A stretch of DNA of 64,000 nt from Streptomyces sp. NBC_00691 (GTDB lineage Bacteria; Actinomycetota; Actinomycetes; Streptomycetales; Streptomycetaceae). Below, piece after piece: positions 46,633 to 54,760 of this stretch. The stretch is from NCBI RefSeq assembly GCF_036226665.1, contig NZ_CP109007.1, positions 6,882,001 through 6,946,000 on the forward strand, written 5' to 3'. Every line of letters starts with the position of its first letter. The stretch's first letter is position 1. Below the pieces are notes generated by a model. The model made no database searches, was not told where the DNA came from, and saw nothing but the letters and a program-made list of their open reading frames with translations. A program made the position numbers and the translations under genes.

Positions 46633-47361
46633 TCACGCCGTGCCGGTGACAGTGTCTCCGGTCGGGGAGTCCTCGGGCGTCCGCATGCCTCTGGCGCGGG
46701 CGGTCCTCGATGCCGCGTCGGAGCCCAGGAGGTCGAGGACCTCGCGAGCGGGGCCCGGCGCGGTCGAGGTGGCCAGTACGCCTGCGCTGAACGTCGAACT
46801 GATCGCGGTGTCGCCCGGCAGCGGGCCGGCCACGACGACGCCCGGCAGGTCCATCAGCTCACTGTGCTGCTGGAAAGCCAGATCCGCGTGGCCGGACGAC
46901 AGCAGGCTGCCGGCGGGCACCCCCGGCGGTGCCTGGACGAGCCGGTCCGCGAGCGTATCGGTGAGCGTCATCCGGCTGATCAGGTCGACGAGCGCCGTCC
47001 CGCTGGGACCGGTGGAGTAGGCGATCGTCTTCGCCGACAGCAGCGCTGCCCGCAGGTCGGATTCGGAGTCGAGTTCCGGAACCGGCGCTCCCGCCGGGAC
47101 GGCGGCGACCACCTGGGAGATCCAGAGCGGGCGTGCCGTGCCCGCCACGAGGTGTCCTTGTCCCTCCAGCGCGGCGAGTGCTCCGGCGGCGAGAACCACC
47201 AGGTCGGCCTCGGCGCCCTCGCGGACCCGGCGTGCGATCTCGACCCCGCCGGCGGACTCGAAGCGCACCTCGATCCCGTGTGTGAGCCGGATGGATCCGC
47301 AGACCTCGGCCAGGATCGACCGCGTCGCCATCGAGGACAGTCCGACGATCTCTCGTTCCAC
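46633..47361 (-). CDS. ModA-like substrate-binding domain protein without signal peptide
   Basis: 242 residues of type 2 periplasmic-binding fold, closest to molybdate-binding ModA relatives ('HGIEVRFESAGGVEIARRV', 'ADLVVLAAGALAALEGQGHLVAGTARPLW', 'YSTGPSGTALVDLI'). It begins directly with the mature fold (GTG 47361, GGAG site), with no signal sequence or lipobox, so it is probably cytoplasmic. It is divergent from the IclR regulator and next to the lig genes. I recall similar proteins beside protocatechuate 4,5-cleavage operons of other bacteria. It may bind an aromatic acid as a sensor or partner; no transport genes accompany it. Confidence 0.7.
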   Translation of the reverse strand: MEREIVGLSSMATRSILAEVCGSIRLTHGIEVRFESAGGVEIARRVREGAEADLVVLAAGALAALEGQGHLVAGTARPLWISQVVAAVPAGAPVPELDSESDLRAALLSAKTIAYSTGPSGTALVDLISRMTLTDTLADRLVQAPPGVPAGSLLSSGHADLAFQQHSELMDLPGVVVAGPLPGDTAISSTFSAGVLATSTAPGPAREVLDLLGSDAASRTARARGMRTPEDSPTGDTVTGTA

Positions 47362-47490
47362 GTCGCTCCCTGGGTAACGTCCGGTGGTCGGTACGCAAAG
47401 GTCCGGCAGATGATACGACGCCCCGTCGGGCGGCTAGACGCCGGGCGGCTCGACGCGAGCACGTCCAGGCCCGTCTGTGAGACTGGCCGG

Positions 47491-48258
47491 GTGAGCGCAC
47501 CCCGTAGTACAGCGGCAGGAAAAGTCCTGGATGTGCTCGCGGCCTTCGACCGCGAGCACCCGTCGCAGACCTTGTCGGAGATCGCCCAGCGCACGGGACT
47601 GGCCCTGAGCACCGCGCACCGGGTGGTCACCGAACTGGCCGCCTGGGGAGCGCTGGAACGCGGTGAGGACGGGTCGTGGCACGTCGGGCTGAGGCTCTGG
47701 GAGATCGCCTCGGGCTGTCCTCGCACCCAGATCCTGCGCGATGTGGCCCTGCCGTTCATGCAGGACCTCTACGAGGTGACCCACGAGAACATCCAGCTCG
47801 CGGTGCGCGAGGGCAGCGAGCTGGTGTTCGTCGAGCGGATCGCCGGGCACCGGTCGGTGGAGCTGCTGACGATGGTCGGGAGCCGATTCCCCGTCAGCTC
47901 CACCGGGATGGGCCGGGTGCTGCTGGCGCACGCGCCGCGGGACGTGCAGGAGGAGGTCCTCGAAGCGCCGCTGCGGGCCTGGACCCCGCACACCGTCACC
48001 GACCCCCGGACCTTGCGCACGCAGTTGGACCGCATCCGGCGTGAGCAGGTCTTCGTCAGTGACCGGCAGCTCTCGGAGACCACGGTCGCCGTGGCCACGC
48101 CGGTACGCATCGGCAGGACCGGCCCCGTCAGCGCCGTGCTGGGGGTCGTCTTCACGGCACGGGACGCGAGTCGTGCGGGCAGGCTGCGCGAGCCCCTGCT
48201 GCGGGCCGCGCACGGGATCTCCGACGAGCTCGGACGGCGCACCCGCACGACGGTCTGA
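47491..48258 (+). CDS. IclR family transcriptional regulator
   Basis: 255 residues. A winged HTH at about 8-70 ('KVLDVLAAFDREHPSQTLSEIAQRTGLALSTAHRVV') is followed by the IclR effector domain (about 85-250: 'FVERIAGHRSVELLTMVGSRFPVSSTGMGRVLLA', 'TVAVATPVRIG'). IclR members control many aromatic-acid pathways (PobR, PcaR, PcaU types). It lies 103 bp upstream of pobA and in the same direction, so it is the likely switch for the catabolic operon, with an aromatic acid as effector. The start is GTG 47491. Confidence 0.9.
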   Translation: MSAPRSTAAGKVLDVLAAFDREHPSQTLSEIAQRTGLALSTAHRVVTELAAWGALERGEDGSWHVGLRLWEIASGCPRTQILRDVALPFMQDLYEVTHENIQLAVREGSELVFVERIAGHRSVELLTMVGSRFPVSSTGMGRVLLAHAPRDVQEEVLEAPLRAWTPHTVTDPRTLRTQLDRIRREQVFVSDRQLSETTVAVATPVRIGRTGPVSAVLGVVFTARDASRAGRLREPLLRAAHGISDELGRRTRTTV

Positions 48259-48271
48259 CGTCCGGAGCGGC

Positions 48272-48342
48272 TTCCGCCTGACGGAAACGCCGGCGACCGG
48301 TCGTGCCATCGGCTGTCAACGTTCGGGTGCTCGGAACGTTCG
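48272..48342. promoter_or_regulatory. Candidate IclR-binding and promoter region of the pobA-lig operon
   Basis: The 103 bp before pobA hold TTCCG(N5)CGGAA (48272-48286), a palindrome of the size bound by IclR proteins, and a direct repeat AACGTTCG at 48318-48325 and 48335-48342 (17-bp spacing). Either could be the regulator's operator. No clear -35/-10 pair is seen. Confidence 0.45.
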
Positions 48343-48361
48343 CAGTCGTTGAGGAGACGCC

Positions 48362-49573
48362 ATGGCCGGCACCACCGTCGACACCATCGCCTCGGTTCCC
48401 GTCGCGGTCATCGGCGCCGGGCCGGCGGGCCTGATGCTGGCGCACCTGCTCGGTCGCGCGGGTGTCGAGACGATCGTCATCGACACCCGTACGAGGCACG
48501 AGATCGAGACGACGCAGCGGGCCGGGATCCTCGAGGCCGATGTGGCCCGTGACCTGGTCGACACCGGCGTCTCCGACCGGATCCTGCGCGACGGTCATGA
48601 GCACGCGGGCGTCGAACTCCGGGTCGACGGCCGGCCGCACCGCATCGACTTCCAGGAGCTGGTCGGCGCGTCGGTCTGGCTCTACCCGCAGACCGACGTC
48701 TTCGTCGACCTGGCGAACGCCCGGGACCGGGACGGCGGCACGGTCCACTTCGGCATCCGGGACACAGAGGTCCTCGACATCACGACCGACGCCCCGCGTG
48801 TCCGCTACACCTCGCCCGACGGGGCCCGCCACGAGATCCGGGCCCGCTACGTCGTCGGCGCGGACGGTTCGCGCAGCATGTGCCGCGATCTGATGCCCGA
48901 GGACCGGCGGGTGCGCTACGGCAAGGAGTACCCCTTCGCCTGGTTCGGCATCCTGGCCGAGGCGCCCATGAGCGCGCCCGAACTGGTCTACGCCCACTCC
49001 GAGCACGGGTTCGCGCTGATCAGCCAGCGCACCGAGACCGTGCAGCGGATGTACTTCCAGTGCGGCCCCGACGAGTCCGTCGACGCCTGGTCGGACGACC
49101 GCATCTGGGAGACGCTCCAGGCCCGGGTGGCCGGCCACGACGGCTTCCGGCTCAAGGAGGGGACGATCACCGAGAAGACGGTGCTGCGATTCCGCTCGTT
49201 CGTGCAGCAGCCGATGCGCTGGGGCTCCATGGTTCTGGCGGGCGACGCGGCGCACACCGTACCGCCCACCGGCGCACGCGGCCTCAACCTCGCGCTGCAC
49301 GACGTGAAGGTGCTTGCCGAGGTCATGCTCCGGGCGCTCGGCGACGCGGGCGAGGCGGCGCTGGAGGAGTACCAGTCGCGCGCCCTCCAGCGGGTCTGGC
49401 GGGCGCAGAACTTCTCGTACTGGATGACGCGGCTGCTGCACACCGAGCCCGGTGGCACACCGTACGACCTGCGTCGTCAACTCGGCGAGCTGGACAACGT
49501 GGTGGGGACGCGCGCCGGGCGCGGCTATCTCGCCGAGCAGTACACGGGCTGGCCCACCCGCCCCGGGAACTGA
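48362..49573 (+). CDS. pobA: 4-hydroxybenzoate 3-monooxygenase
   Basis: A 403-residue FAD monooxygenase that converts 4-hydroxybenzoate to protocatechuate using NAD(P)H and O2. The N-terminal 'VAVIGAGPAGLMLAHLLGRAG' (about 14-34), 'VVGADGSRS' in the middle (DG motif), and 'VLAGDAAHTVPPTGARGLNLALHDV' (GD motif) define the group A hydroxylases. 'RAGILEADV' and 'PTGARGLNLA' match PobA specifically. AGGAG precedes the ATG. First gene of a six-gene catabolic operon running to 54566; it feeds the ring-cleavage dioxygenase at 52286. Confidence 0.93.
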   Translation: MAGTTVDTIASVPVAVIGAGPAGLMLAHLLGRAGVETIVIDTRTRHEIETTQRAGILEADVARDLVDTGVSDRILRDGHEHAGVELRVDGRPHRIDFQELVGASVWLYPQTDVFVDLANARDRDGGTVHFGIRDTEVLDITTDAPRVRYTSPDGARHEIRARYVVGADGSRSMCRDLMPEDRRVRYGKEYPFAWFGILAEAPMSAPELVYAHSEHGFALISQRTETVQRMYFQCGPDESVDAWSDDRIWETLQARVAGHDGFRLKEGTITEKTVLRFRSFVQQPMRWGSMVLAGDAAHTVPPTGARGLNLALHDVKVLAEVMLRALGDAGEAALEEYQSRALQRVWRAQNFSYWMTRLLHTEPGGTPYDLRRQLGELDNVVGTRAGRGYLAEQYTGWPTRPGN

Positions 49574-49597
49574 CCCCGACGAGCACTGGGAGTACGC

Positions 49598-50620
49598 ATG
49601 ATCATCGACTGCCACGGTCATTTCACCACCGCCCCGCCGCAGTTGGCGCAGTGGCGCCGGCGGCAGACGGCGGCGGCCGGATCCGGTGACGCACCCGATC
49701 CCGACGACCTCGTCATCAGCGACGACGACCTGCGCGAGGCGGTCGAGGGAAATCAGCTGCGGCTCATGGACGAGCGCGGCATCGACCTGACGGTCTTCTC
49801 GCCGCGGGCCAGCTTCATGGCGCACCACATCGGCGACTTCGCCGTCTCCTCGGACTGGGCGCGGATCTGCAACGACCTGGTCCACCGCGTCAGCACCCTC
49901 CACCCCGACCGATTCGCGATGGGCGCGATGCTGCCGCAGTCCCCGGGCGTCGATCCCGCGACCTGCCTGCCGGAGCTGCGCCGCGCGGTCGAGGAGCTCG
50001 GCGCGGTGACGGTCAACCTGAACCCCGACCCGTCGGGCGGCGCCTGGACCGCGCCGCCGCTGACCGACCGCAGCTGGTACCCGCTCTACGAGGCGATGGC
50101 CGAGTACGACGTCCCCGCCATGATCCACGTCAGTACCTCGTGCAACCCGGCCTTCCACACCACCGGCGCCCACTACCTCAACGCCGACACGACGGCGTTC
50201 ATGCAGCTGGTCCAGGGCGACCTGTTCGCCGACTTCCCGACGCTGAGGTTCGTGATCCCGCACGGCGGCGGTGCCGTGCCCTACCACTGGGGCCGGTTCC
50301 GCGGCCTGGCGATGGCGCTCGGCAAGCCGGACCCGGAGGCGCTCCTGGACAACGTCCTCTTCGACACCTGCGTCTACCACCAGCCGGGCATCGACCTGCT
50401 GACGCGCGTGATTCCCAGCCGGTCCGTCCTGTTCGCCAGCGAGATGATCGGCGCCGTCCGCGACATCGATCCGCACACGGGCCACCACTTCGACGACACC
50501 AAGCGGTACGTCGAGGCCACCGCGAACCTCTCGGACGAGCAGCGTGCCGCCGTCTACTCCGGCAACGCCTTGCGCGTCCACCCCCGGCTCGCCGCGCGCC
50601 TCGCGGCCGCGCGCCGCTGA
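49598..50620 (+). CDS. ligJ: 4-oxalomesaconate hydratase (amidohydrolase superfamily)
   Basis: A 340-residue TIM-barrel amidohydrolase-superfamily enzyme with the N-terminal metal motif 'DCHGHF' (Asp4, His6, His8), 'MIHVSTSC' and 'FVIPHGGGAVPYHWGR' for further His ligands, and 'ASEMIGAV' near the last acid position. Length and opening match LigJ, which hydrates 4-oxalomesaconate to 4-carboxy-4-hydroxy-2-oxoadipate. Position between pobA and the aldolase gene supports this over decarboxylase members of the superfamily. Starts 25 bp after pobA. Confidence 0.88.
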   Translation: MIIDCHGHFTTAPPQLAQWRRRQTAAAGSGDAPDPDDLVISDDDLREAVEGNQLRLMDERGIDLTVFSPRASFMAHHIGDFAVSSDWARICNDLVHRVSTLHPDRFAMGAMLPQSPGVDPATCLPELRRAVEELGAVTVNLNPDPSGGAWTAPPLTDRSWYPLYEAMAEYDVPAMIHVSTSCNPAFHTTGAHYLNADTTAFMQLVQGDLFADFPTLRFVIPHGGGAVPYHWGRFRGLAMALGKPDPEALLDNVLFDTCVYHQPGIDLLTRVIPSRSVLFASEMIGAVRDIDPHTGHHFDDTKRYVEATANLSDEQRAAVYSGNALRVHPRLAARLAAARR

Positions 50621-50650
50621 CCGGCCACCACCCGGCAAGGAGAAGAGCAC

Positions 50651-51340
50651 ATGGAACACACCGAGATCGGCATCGTCCGAACGGCGGTCACCCGCGCCGA
50701 CCCCGAGGCGGTCGCCGCGCTGTCGGCGTACGGCGTGGCGACGATCCACGAGGCCATGGGCCGGGCCGGGTTGATGCGGCCCTACCTGCGTCCCGTCTAC
50801 CCGAAGGCCCGTATGTGCGGCACGGCGGTGACCGTCCTGCTGCAGCCCGGCGACAACTGGATGCTGCACGTCGCCGCCGAGCAGATCCGGGAGGGTGACG
50901 TCGTGGTCGCGGCCTGCACGACCGAGAGCGAGGACGGCTTCTTCGGCGAGTTGCTCGCCACCTCGTTCCGCGCCCGGGGATGCCAGGGCCTGGTCATCGA
51001 CGGCGGCGTGCGCGATGTGGCCGACCTGGAGCGGATGGACTTCCCCGTCTTCTCGCGCGCGATCCATGCCAAGGGCACGGTCAAGGCCACCCTCGGCTCG
51101 GTCAACGTGCCGGTGGTCTGCGGCAACGCCCTGGTCCGGCCCGGCGACGTCGTGGTGGCGGACGCCGACGGTGTCGTCGTCGTGCCGCGCGAGCGCGCCG
51201 CCGTCGTCGCCGCGACCGCGGCCGCGCGGGAGGCCGCCGAGGAGGGCAGACGCGCGCGGTTCCGCGCCGGCCAACTCGGCCTGGACGTCTACGACATGCG
51301 AGGCCCGCTGGCCGAGCTCGGCCTGCGGTACGAGGACTGA
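50651..51340 (+). CDS. ligK: 4-carboxy-4-hydroxy-2-oxoadipate aldolase (RraA/HMG aldolase family)
   Basis: A 229-residue class II pyruvate aldolase. The catalytic Arg121-Asp122 pair lies in 'GLVIDGGVRDVADL', with the metal-binding and pyruvate-binding Gly-rich loop 'CTTESEDGFFGELLATS' upstream. It cleaves 4-carboxy-4-hydroxy-2-oxoadipate to pyruvate and oxaloacetate, the last step of the pathway. It can also act on related HMG-type substrates and decarboxylate oxaloacetate. AAGGAGAAG precedes the ATG at 50651. The non-catalytic RraA branch is ruled out by context and by length. Confidence 0.9.
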   Translation: MEHTEIGIVRTAVTRADPEAVAALSAYGVATIHEAMGRAGLMRPYLRPVYPKARMCGTAVTVLLQPGDNWMLHVAAEQIREGDVVVAACTTESEDGFFGELLATSFRARGCQGLVIDGGVRDVADLERMDFPVFSRAIHAKGTVKATLGSVNVPVVCGNALVRPGDVVVADADGVVVVPRERAAVVAATAAAREAAEEGRRARFRAGQLGLDVYDMRGPLAELGLRYED

Positions 51341-51342
51341 CG

Positions 51343-52260
51343 ATGACGCACTTCGAGAAGACCCCCGGCTGGCTGGACTGGCACCCGGTCCCGAGCCGGC
51401 CACGGTTCCGGCTGCCCGAGGGCGCGGTCGACGCGCACTGCCACGTCTTCGGCCCGGGAGCGGAGTTCCCCTTCGCCCCCGAACGGAAGTACACCCCGTG
51501 CGACGCGCCCAAGAGCCGGCTCTTCCACCTGCGCGACCACCTGGGCTTCGCCCGTAACGTCGTGGTCCAGGCGACCTGCCACGGCGCCGACAACAGCGCC
51601 ATGGTCGACGCCCTGCGGGCCTCGGACGGCCTGGCCCGGGGCGTCGCCACCGTACGGCCGGGAATCCCGGACGCGGAGCTGCGGGAGCTGCACGACGCCG
51701 GTGTCCGCGGTGTGCGGTTCAACTTCGTCCAGCGGCTCGTCGAAGCCGCTCCCCGTCAGGAACTCCGGGACGTCGTCGAGCGCATCGCTCCCTACGGCTG
51801 GCACGTCGTCGTCTACTTCGAGGCGGCCGACCTCGCCGACCTGCGCGACTTCTTCCTCTCGCTCCCCGTGCCGCTGGTCGTCGACCACATGGGCCGGCCC
51901 GATGTCACCAAGGACCCGGACGGCCCGGAGTTCGAGGCGTTCCTGGACTTCATGCGGGCGAAGCCGGACATATGGTGCAAGCTCTCGTGCCCGGAGCGGC
52001 TGTCCGAGAGCGGTCCGCCGGCCCTCGACGGCGAGCGGGCGGCGTACCGCGATGTCGTCCCCTTCGCCCGACGGGTGGCCGAGGAGTTCCCGGACCGGGT
52101 GCTGTGGGGCACCGACTGGCCCCACCCCAACCTGACGAACCACATGCCCGACGACGGTCTGCTGGTCGACTTCGTCCCGGACATCGCGCCGACCCCGGAG
52201 CTGCGACGCAAGCTGCTCGTCGACAACCCGATGCGCCTGTACTGGCCCGAAGCCGACTGA
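51343..52260 (+). CDS. ligI: 2-pyrone-4,6-dicarboxylate hydrolase
   Basis: A 305-residue amidohydrolase-superfamily lactonase that opens 2-pyrone-4,6-dicarboxylate to 4-oxalomesaconate. 'DAHCHVFGP' carries His32 and His34, followed by 'YTP' and 'VDHMGRPD', with the catalytic Asp in 'LWGTDWPHPN'. These match LigI, a member that works without bound metal. It starts 2 bp after the aldolase stop. Its product feeds LigJ directly. Confidence 0.92.
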   Translation: MTHFEKTPGWLDWHPVPSRPRFRLPEGAVDAHCHVFGPGAEFPFAPERKYTPCDAPKSRLFHLRDHLGFARNVVVQATCHGADNSAMVDALRASDGLARGVATVRPGIPDAELRELHDAGVRGVRFNFVQRLVEAAPRQELRDVVERIAPYGWHVVVYFEAADLADLRDFFLSLPVPLVVDHMGRPDVTKDPDGPEFEAFLDFMRAKPDIWCKLSCPERLSESGPPALDGERAAYRDVVPFARRVAEEFPDRVLWGTDWPHPNLTNHMPDDGLLVDFVPDIAPTPELRRKLLVDNPMRLYWPEAD

Positions 52261-52285
52261 TCCGCCTCACGATGGGAGTCCGGCC

Positions 52286-53590
52286 ATGACACTGGACAAG
52301 ACGTACAGACTGGTTCCGGGAACCACCGTCTTCGACGCCGAGCAGTCCGCCAAGGGCTACCACCTCAACCAGTTCTGCATGTCTCTGATGACGGCGGAGA
52401 ACCGGGAGCTCTACCTCGCCGACGAACGTGCCTACCTGGACGCGTGGCCGCTCCGGGAGGAACAGAAGCAGGCACTCCTCGCCCGCGACCTCAACGCGGC
52501 GATGCGCGAGGGGGGCAACATCTACTTCCTCGCCAAGTGGGGGGCGACGCTGGGACTGTCGTTCCAGCAGATGGCGGGTTCCATGACCGGGATGACCGAG
52601 CAGGAGTACCGCGACATGATGGCCGGCGGCGGCCGCTCCGTCGAGGGCAACCGCATCGACCAGGCCGTCCTCGACGCGGCGTACGCCGACCGGGCCCCGG
52701 CCGGGCACGCCACCATCACCAGTGCGGTCTTCACCTCGCACGTGCCGGCGATCGGCGCGGCGATGGACCTCGGGAAGACCGGCGAGCCGTACTGGAAGCC
52801 GGTCTTCGAGGGGTACGAGTTCTCCAGGCGGTGGGAGCGGGAGAACGTCCCCGACGTCGTCTTCCTGGTCTACAACGACCACGCCAGCTCGTTCGACCAG
52901 TCGTTGATCCCGACGTTCGTGCTCGGCACCGGCGCGGCGTACCCCACCGCCGACGAGGGGTACGGGCCCCGCCCCGTCCCCGGCGTCGAGAGCGACCCCG
53001 ACCTGGCCGCGCACATCGCGCACTCGCTCATCAGGGACGACTTCGACCTCACTCTCGTCAACGAGATGACCGTCGACCACGGCCTGACCGTCCCGCTGTC
53101 GCTGATGTTCGGCGACGTCGAGAGGTGGCCGTGCAAGGTGATCCCGTTCCACGTCAACGTGGTGCAGTACCCGGTGCCCTCCGGCGCCAGGTGCTTCAGC
53201 CTCGGCCAGGCGCTGCGCAGGGCGATCGAGTCCTACGACAGGCCGCTGAACGTCCAGGTGTGGGGCACCGGCGGCATGAGCCACCAGTTGCAGGGCCCGC
53301 GCGCGGGACTCATCAACCGGGAATGGGACAACGCGTTCCTCGACCGGCTGATCGCCGACCCGGCCGGCCTGTCACGGGTGCCTCACCTGGAGTACGTGGA
53401 GGAGGCCGGCTCGGAAGGCATCGAGCTGGTCATGTGGCTGATCGCCCGCGGGGCGATGAGCGACGTCGACGCGAGCGGCGAGATCGAGGTCATGCACCGC
53501 TTCTACCACGTGCCCGCGTCCAACACCGCCGTCGGCCACCTGATCCTGGAAAACCACCCGCGGGCCCACGAGCCCGCCGAGAAGGAGTGA
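52286..53590 (+). CDS. ligAB: Protocatechuate 4,5-dioxygenase, single-chain LigA-LigB fusion
   Basis: 434 residues. The first ~130 are a LigA-type alpha subunit ('FDAEQSAKGYHLNQFCMSLM', 'LKWGATLGLSFQQMAGSMTGMT' region). Residues ~142-425 are a LigB-type catalytic subunit with metal and acid/base ligands at His152, His199, Glu380 and catalytic His333. Three of these keep the same spacing as Sphingobium LigB His61, Glu242 and His195 (offset 138). In Sphingobium the two are separate chains of 139 and 302 residues. Gallate dioxygenases are also fused but, to my knowledge, in the order B-A. It opens protocatechuate between C4 and C5 using Fe(II). Confidence 0.9.
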   Translation: MTLDKTYRLVPGTTVFDAEQSAKGYHLNQFCMSLMTAENRELYLADERAYLDAWPLREEQKQALLARDLNAAMREGGNIYFLAKWGATLGLSFQQMAGSMTGMTEQEYRDMMAGGGRSVEGNRIDQAVLDAAYADRAPAGHATITSAVFTSHVPAIGAAMDLGKTGEPYWKPVFEGYEFSRRWERENVPDVVFLVYNDHASSFDQSLIPTFVLGTGAAYPTADEGYGPRPVPGVESDPDLAAHIAHSLIRDDFDLTLVNEMTVDHGLTVPLSLMFGDVERWPCKVIPFHVNVVQYPVPSGARCFSLGQALRRAIESYDRPLNVQVWGTGGMSHQLQGPRAGLINREWDNAFLDRLIADPAGLSRVPHLEYVEEAGSEGIELVMWLIARGAMSDVDASGEIEVMHRFYHVPASNTAVGHLILENHPRAHEPAEKE

Positions 53591-53591
53591 C

Positions 53592-54566
53592 ATGACCGAC
53601 GACCAGACCGTGCGGATCGCCCTGGCCGGAGGCGGTGCCTTCGGCGCCAAGCACGCGGCCGCGCTCAAGCGGATCAAGGGGGTCGAGGTCGCCGCCGTCG
53701 TGAGCAGCAGCCTGGAGAGCGGCCGGAAGTTCGCCGCCGAACAGGGCATCGACCGCGCCTACGCCGACCTGGACGAGGTCCTGGCGATGGACGACATCGA
53801 CGCCGTCGTCCTGGCCACGCCCACGCCGATGCACGCCGCGCAGACGCTGGCCTGCCTCGAAGCGGGCAAGCACGTCCAGACCGAGATCCCGCTGGCCGCC
53901 TCCCTGGCCGACGCCGAGGCGTGCCTGGAGGCGCAGCGGCGCACCGGGCTCGTCGCCATGGTGGGGCACACCCGGCGCTTCAACCCGAGCCACCAGTGGG
54001 TGCGGCGGCAGGTCCAGGCGGGGGACTTCTCCATCCAGCAGATGGACGTGCAGACGTACTTCTTCCGCCGTACGAACCGCAACGCCCTCGGCGAGCCGCG
54101 CTCCTGGACCGACCACCTGCTGTGGCACCATGCCGCGCACACCGTCGACCTGTTCGCGTACCAGACCGGATCGCCGATCGTGCGGGCCAACGCGATGCAG
54201 GGCCCGATCCACCCCGAGCTGGGCATCGCGATGGACATGTCGATCCAGCTGCGTGCGGAGAACGGCGCCCTCTGCACCCTGTCGCTGTCGTTCAACAACG
54301 ACGGGCCGCTCGGCACGTTCTTCCGGTACATCGGTGACACCGGCACCTACCTCGCGCGGTACGACGACCTCTTCACCGGCAAGGACCAGCCGATCGACGT
54401 GAGTGGTGTCGACATCTCGCTGGACGGCATCGAGCTCCAGGACCGTGAGTTCGTCGCCGCCATCCGCGAGGGCCGGGAGCCCGATTCCTCCATCGCCCAG
54501 GTGATGCCCTGTTACCGCACGCTGGCGGACCTGGAGACCCAGCTCGACGCCGTCGCGGGCGGCTGA
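53592..54566 (+). CDS. ligC: 4-carboxy-2-hydroxymuconate-6-semialdehyde dehydrogenase (Gfo/Idh family)
   Basis: A 324-residue NADP-dependent oxidoreductase of the Gfo/Idh/MocA fold. The dinucleotide loop is 'IALAGGGAFGAKHAAAL' (about 9-25), then 'LATPTPMHAAQTLACLEAGKHVQTEIPLA' and the catalytic-region 'WTDHLLWHHAAHTVDLF'. Length and motifs fit LigC, which oxidises the hemiacetal form of the ring-cleavage product to 2-pyrone-4,6-dicarboxylate. The start follows the dioxygenase stop by 1 bp. Final gene before a strong terminator, completing the pathway set. Confidence 0.9.
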   Translation: MTDDQTVRIALAGGGAFGAKHAAALKRIKGVEVAAVVSSSLESGRKFAAEQGIDRAYADLDEVLAMDDIDAVVLATPTPMHAAQTLACLEAGKHVQTEIPLAASLADAEACLEAQRRTGLVAMVGHTRRFNPSHQWVRRQVQAGDFSIQQMDVQTYFFRRTNRNALGEPRSWTDHLLWHHAAHTVDLFAYQTGSPIVRANAMQGPIHPELGIAMDMSIQLRAENGALCTLSLSFNNDGPLGTFFRYIGDTGTYLARYDDLFTGKDQPIDVSGVDISLDGIELQDREFVAAIREGREPDSSIAQVMPCYRTLADLETQLDAVAGG

Positions 54567-54637
54567 GGACGCCGGATACGAAGGCGGGCCGTACGCCGCT
54601 CCGGTGGCGCCCGGCCCGCCGGCCCGCGGCCGGAACA

Positions 54638-54677
54638 CGAAGCCCCTGTTCTTCAGCAGTGAAGAACAGGGGCTTCG
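54638..54677. terminator. Terminator between the lig operon and the convergent ABC operon
   Basis: An 18-bp perfect stem (54638-54655 with 54660-54677) has a GCAG loop and AT-rich CTTC/GAAG sections. Confidence 0.88.
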
Positions 54678-54760
54678 CCATGCCCGCCGGGCCCGGGCGC
54701 CGGGTGGTGGGCGCCGGAGGGCCGGGATCTCAGGTGCCCCGGGGGCCGCGTGGTGGCCGG

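Noticed and set aside
48152..51403. 1083-codon minus-strand frame opposite pobA-ligK
   Set aside because: Shadow of four well-supported catabolic genes; no recognisable domain.
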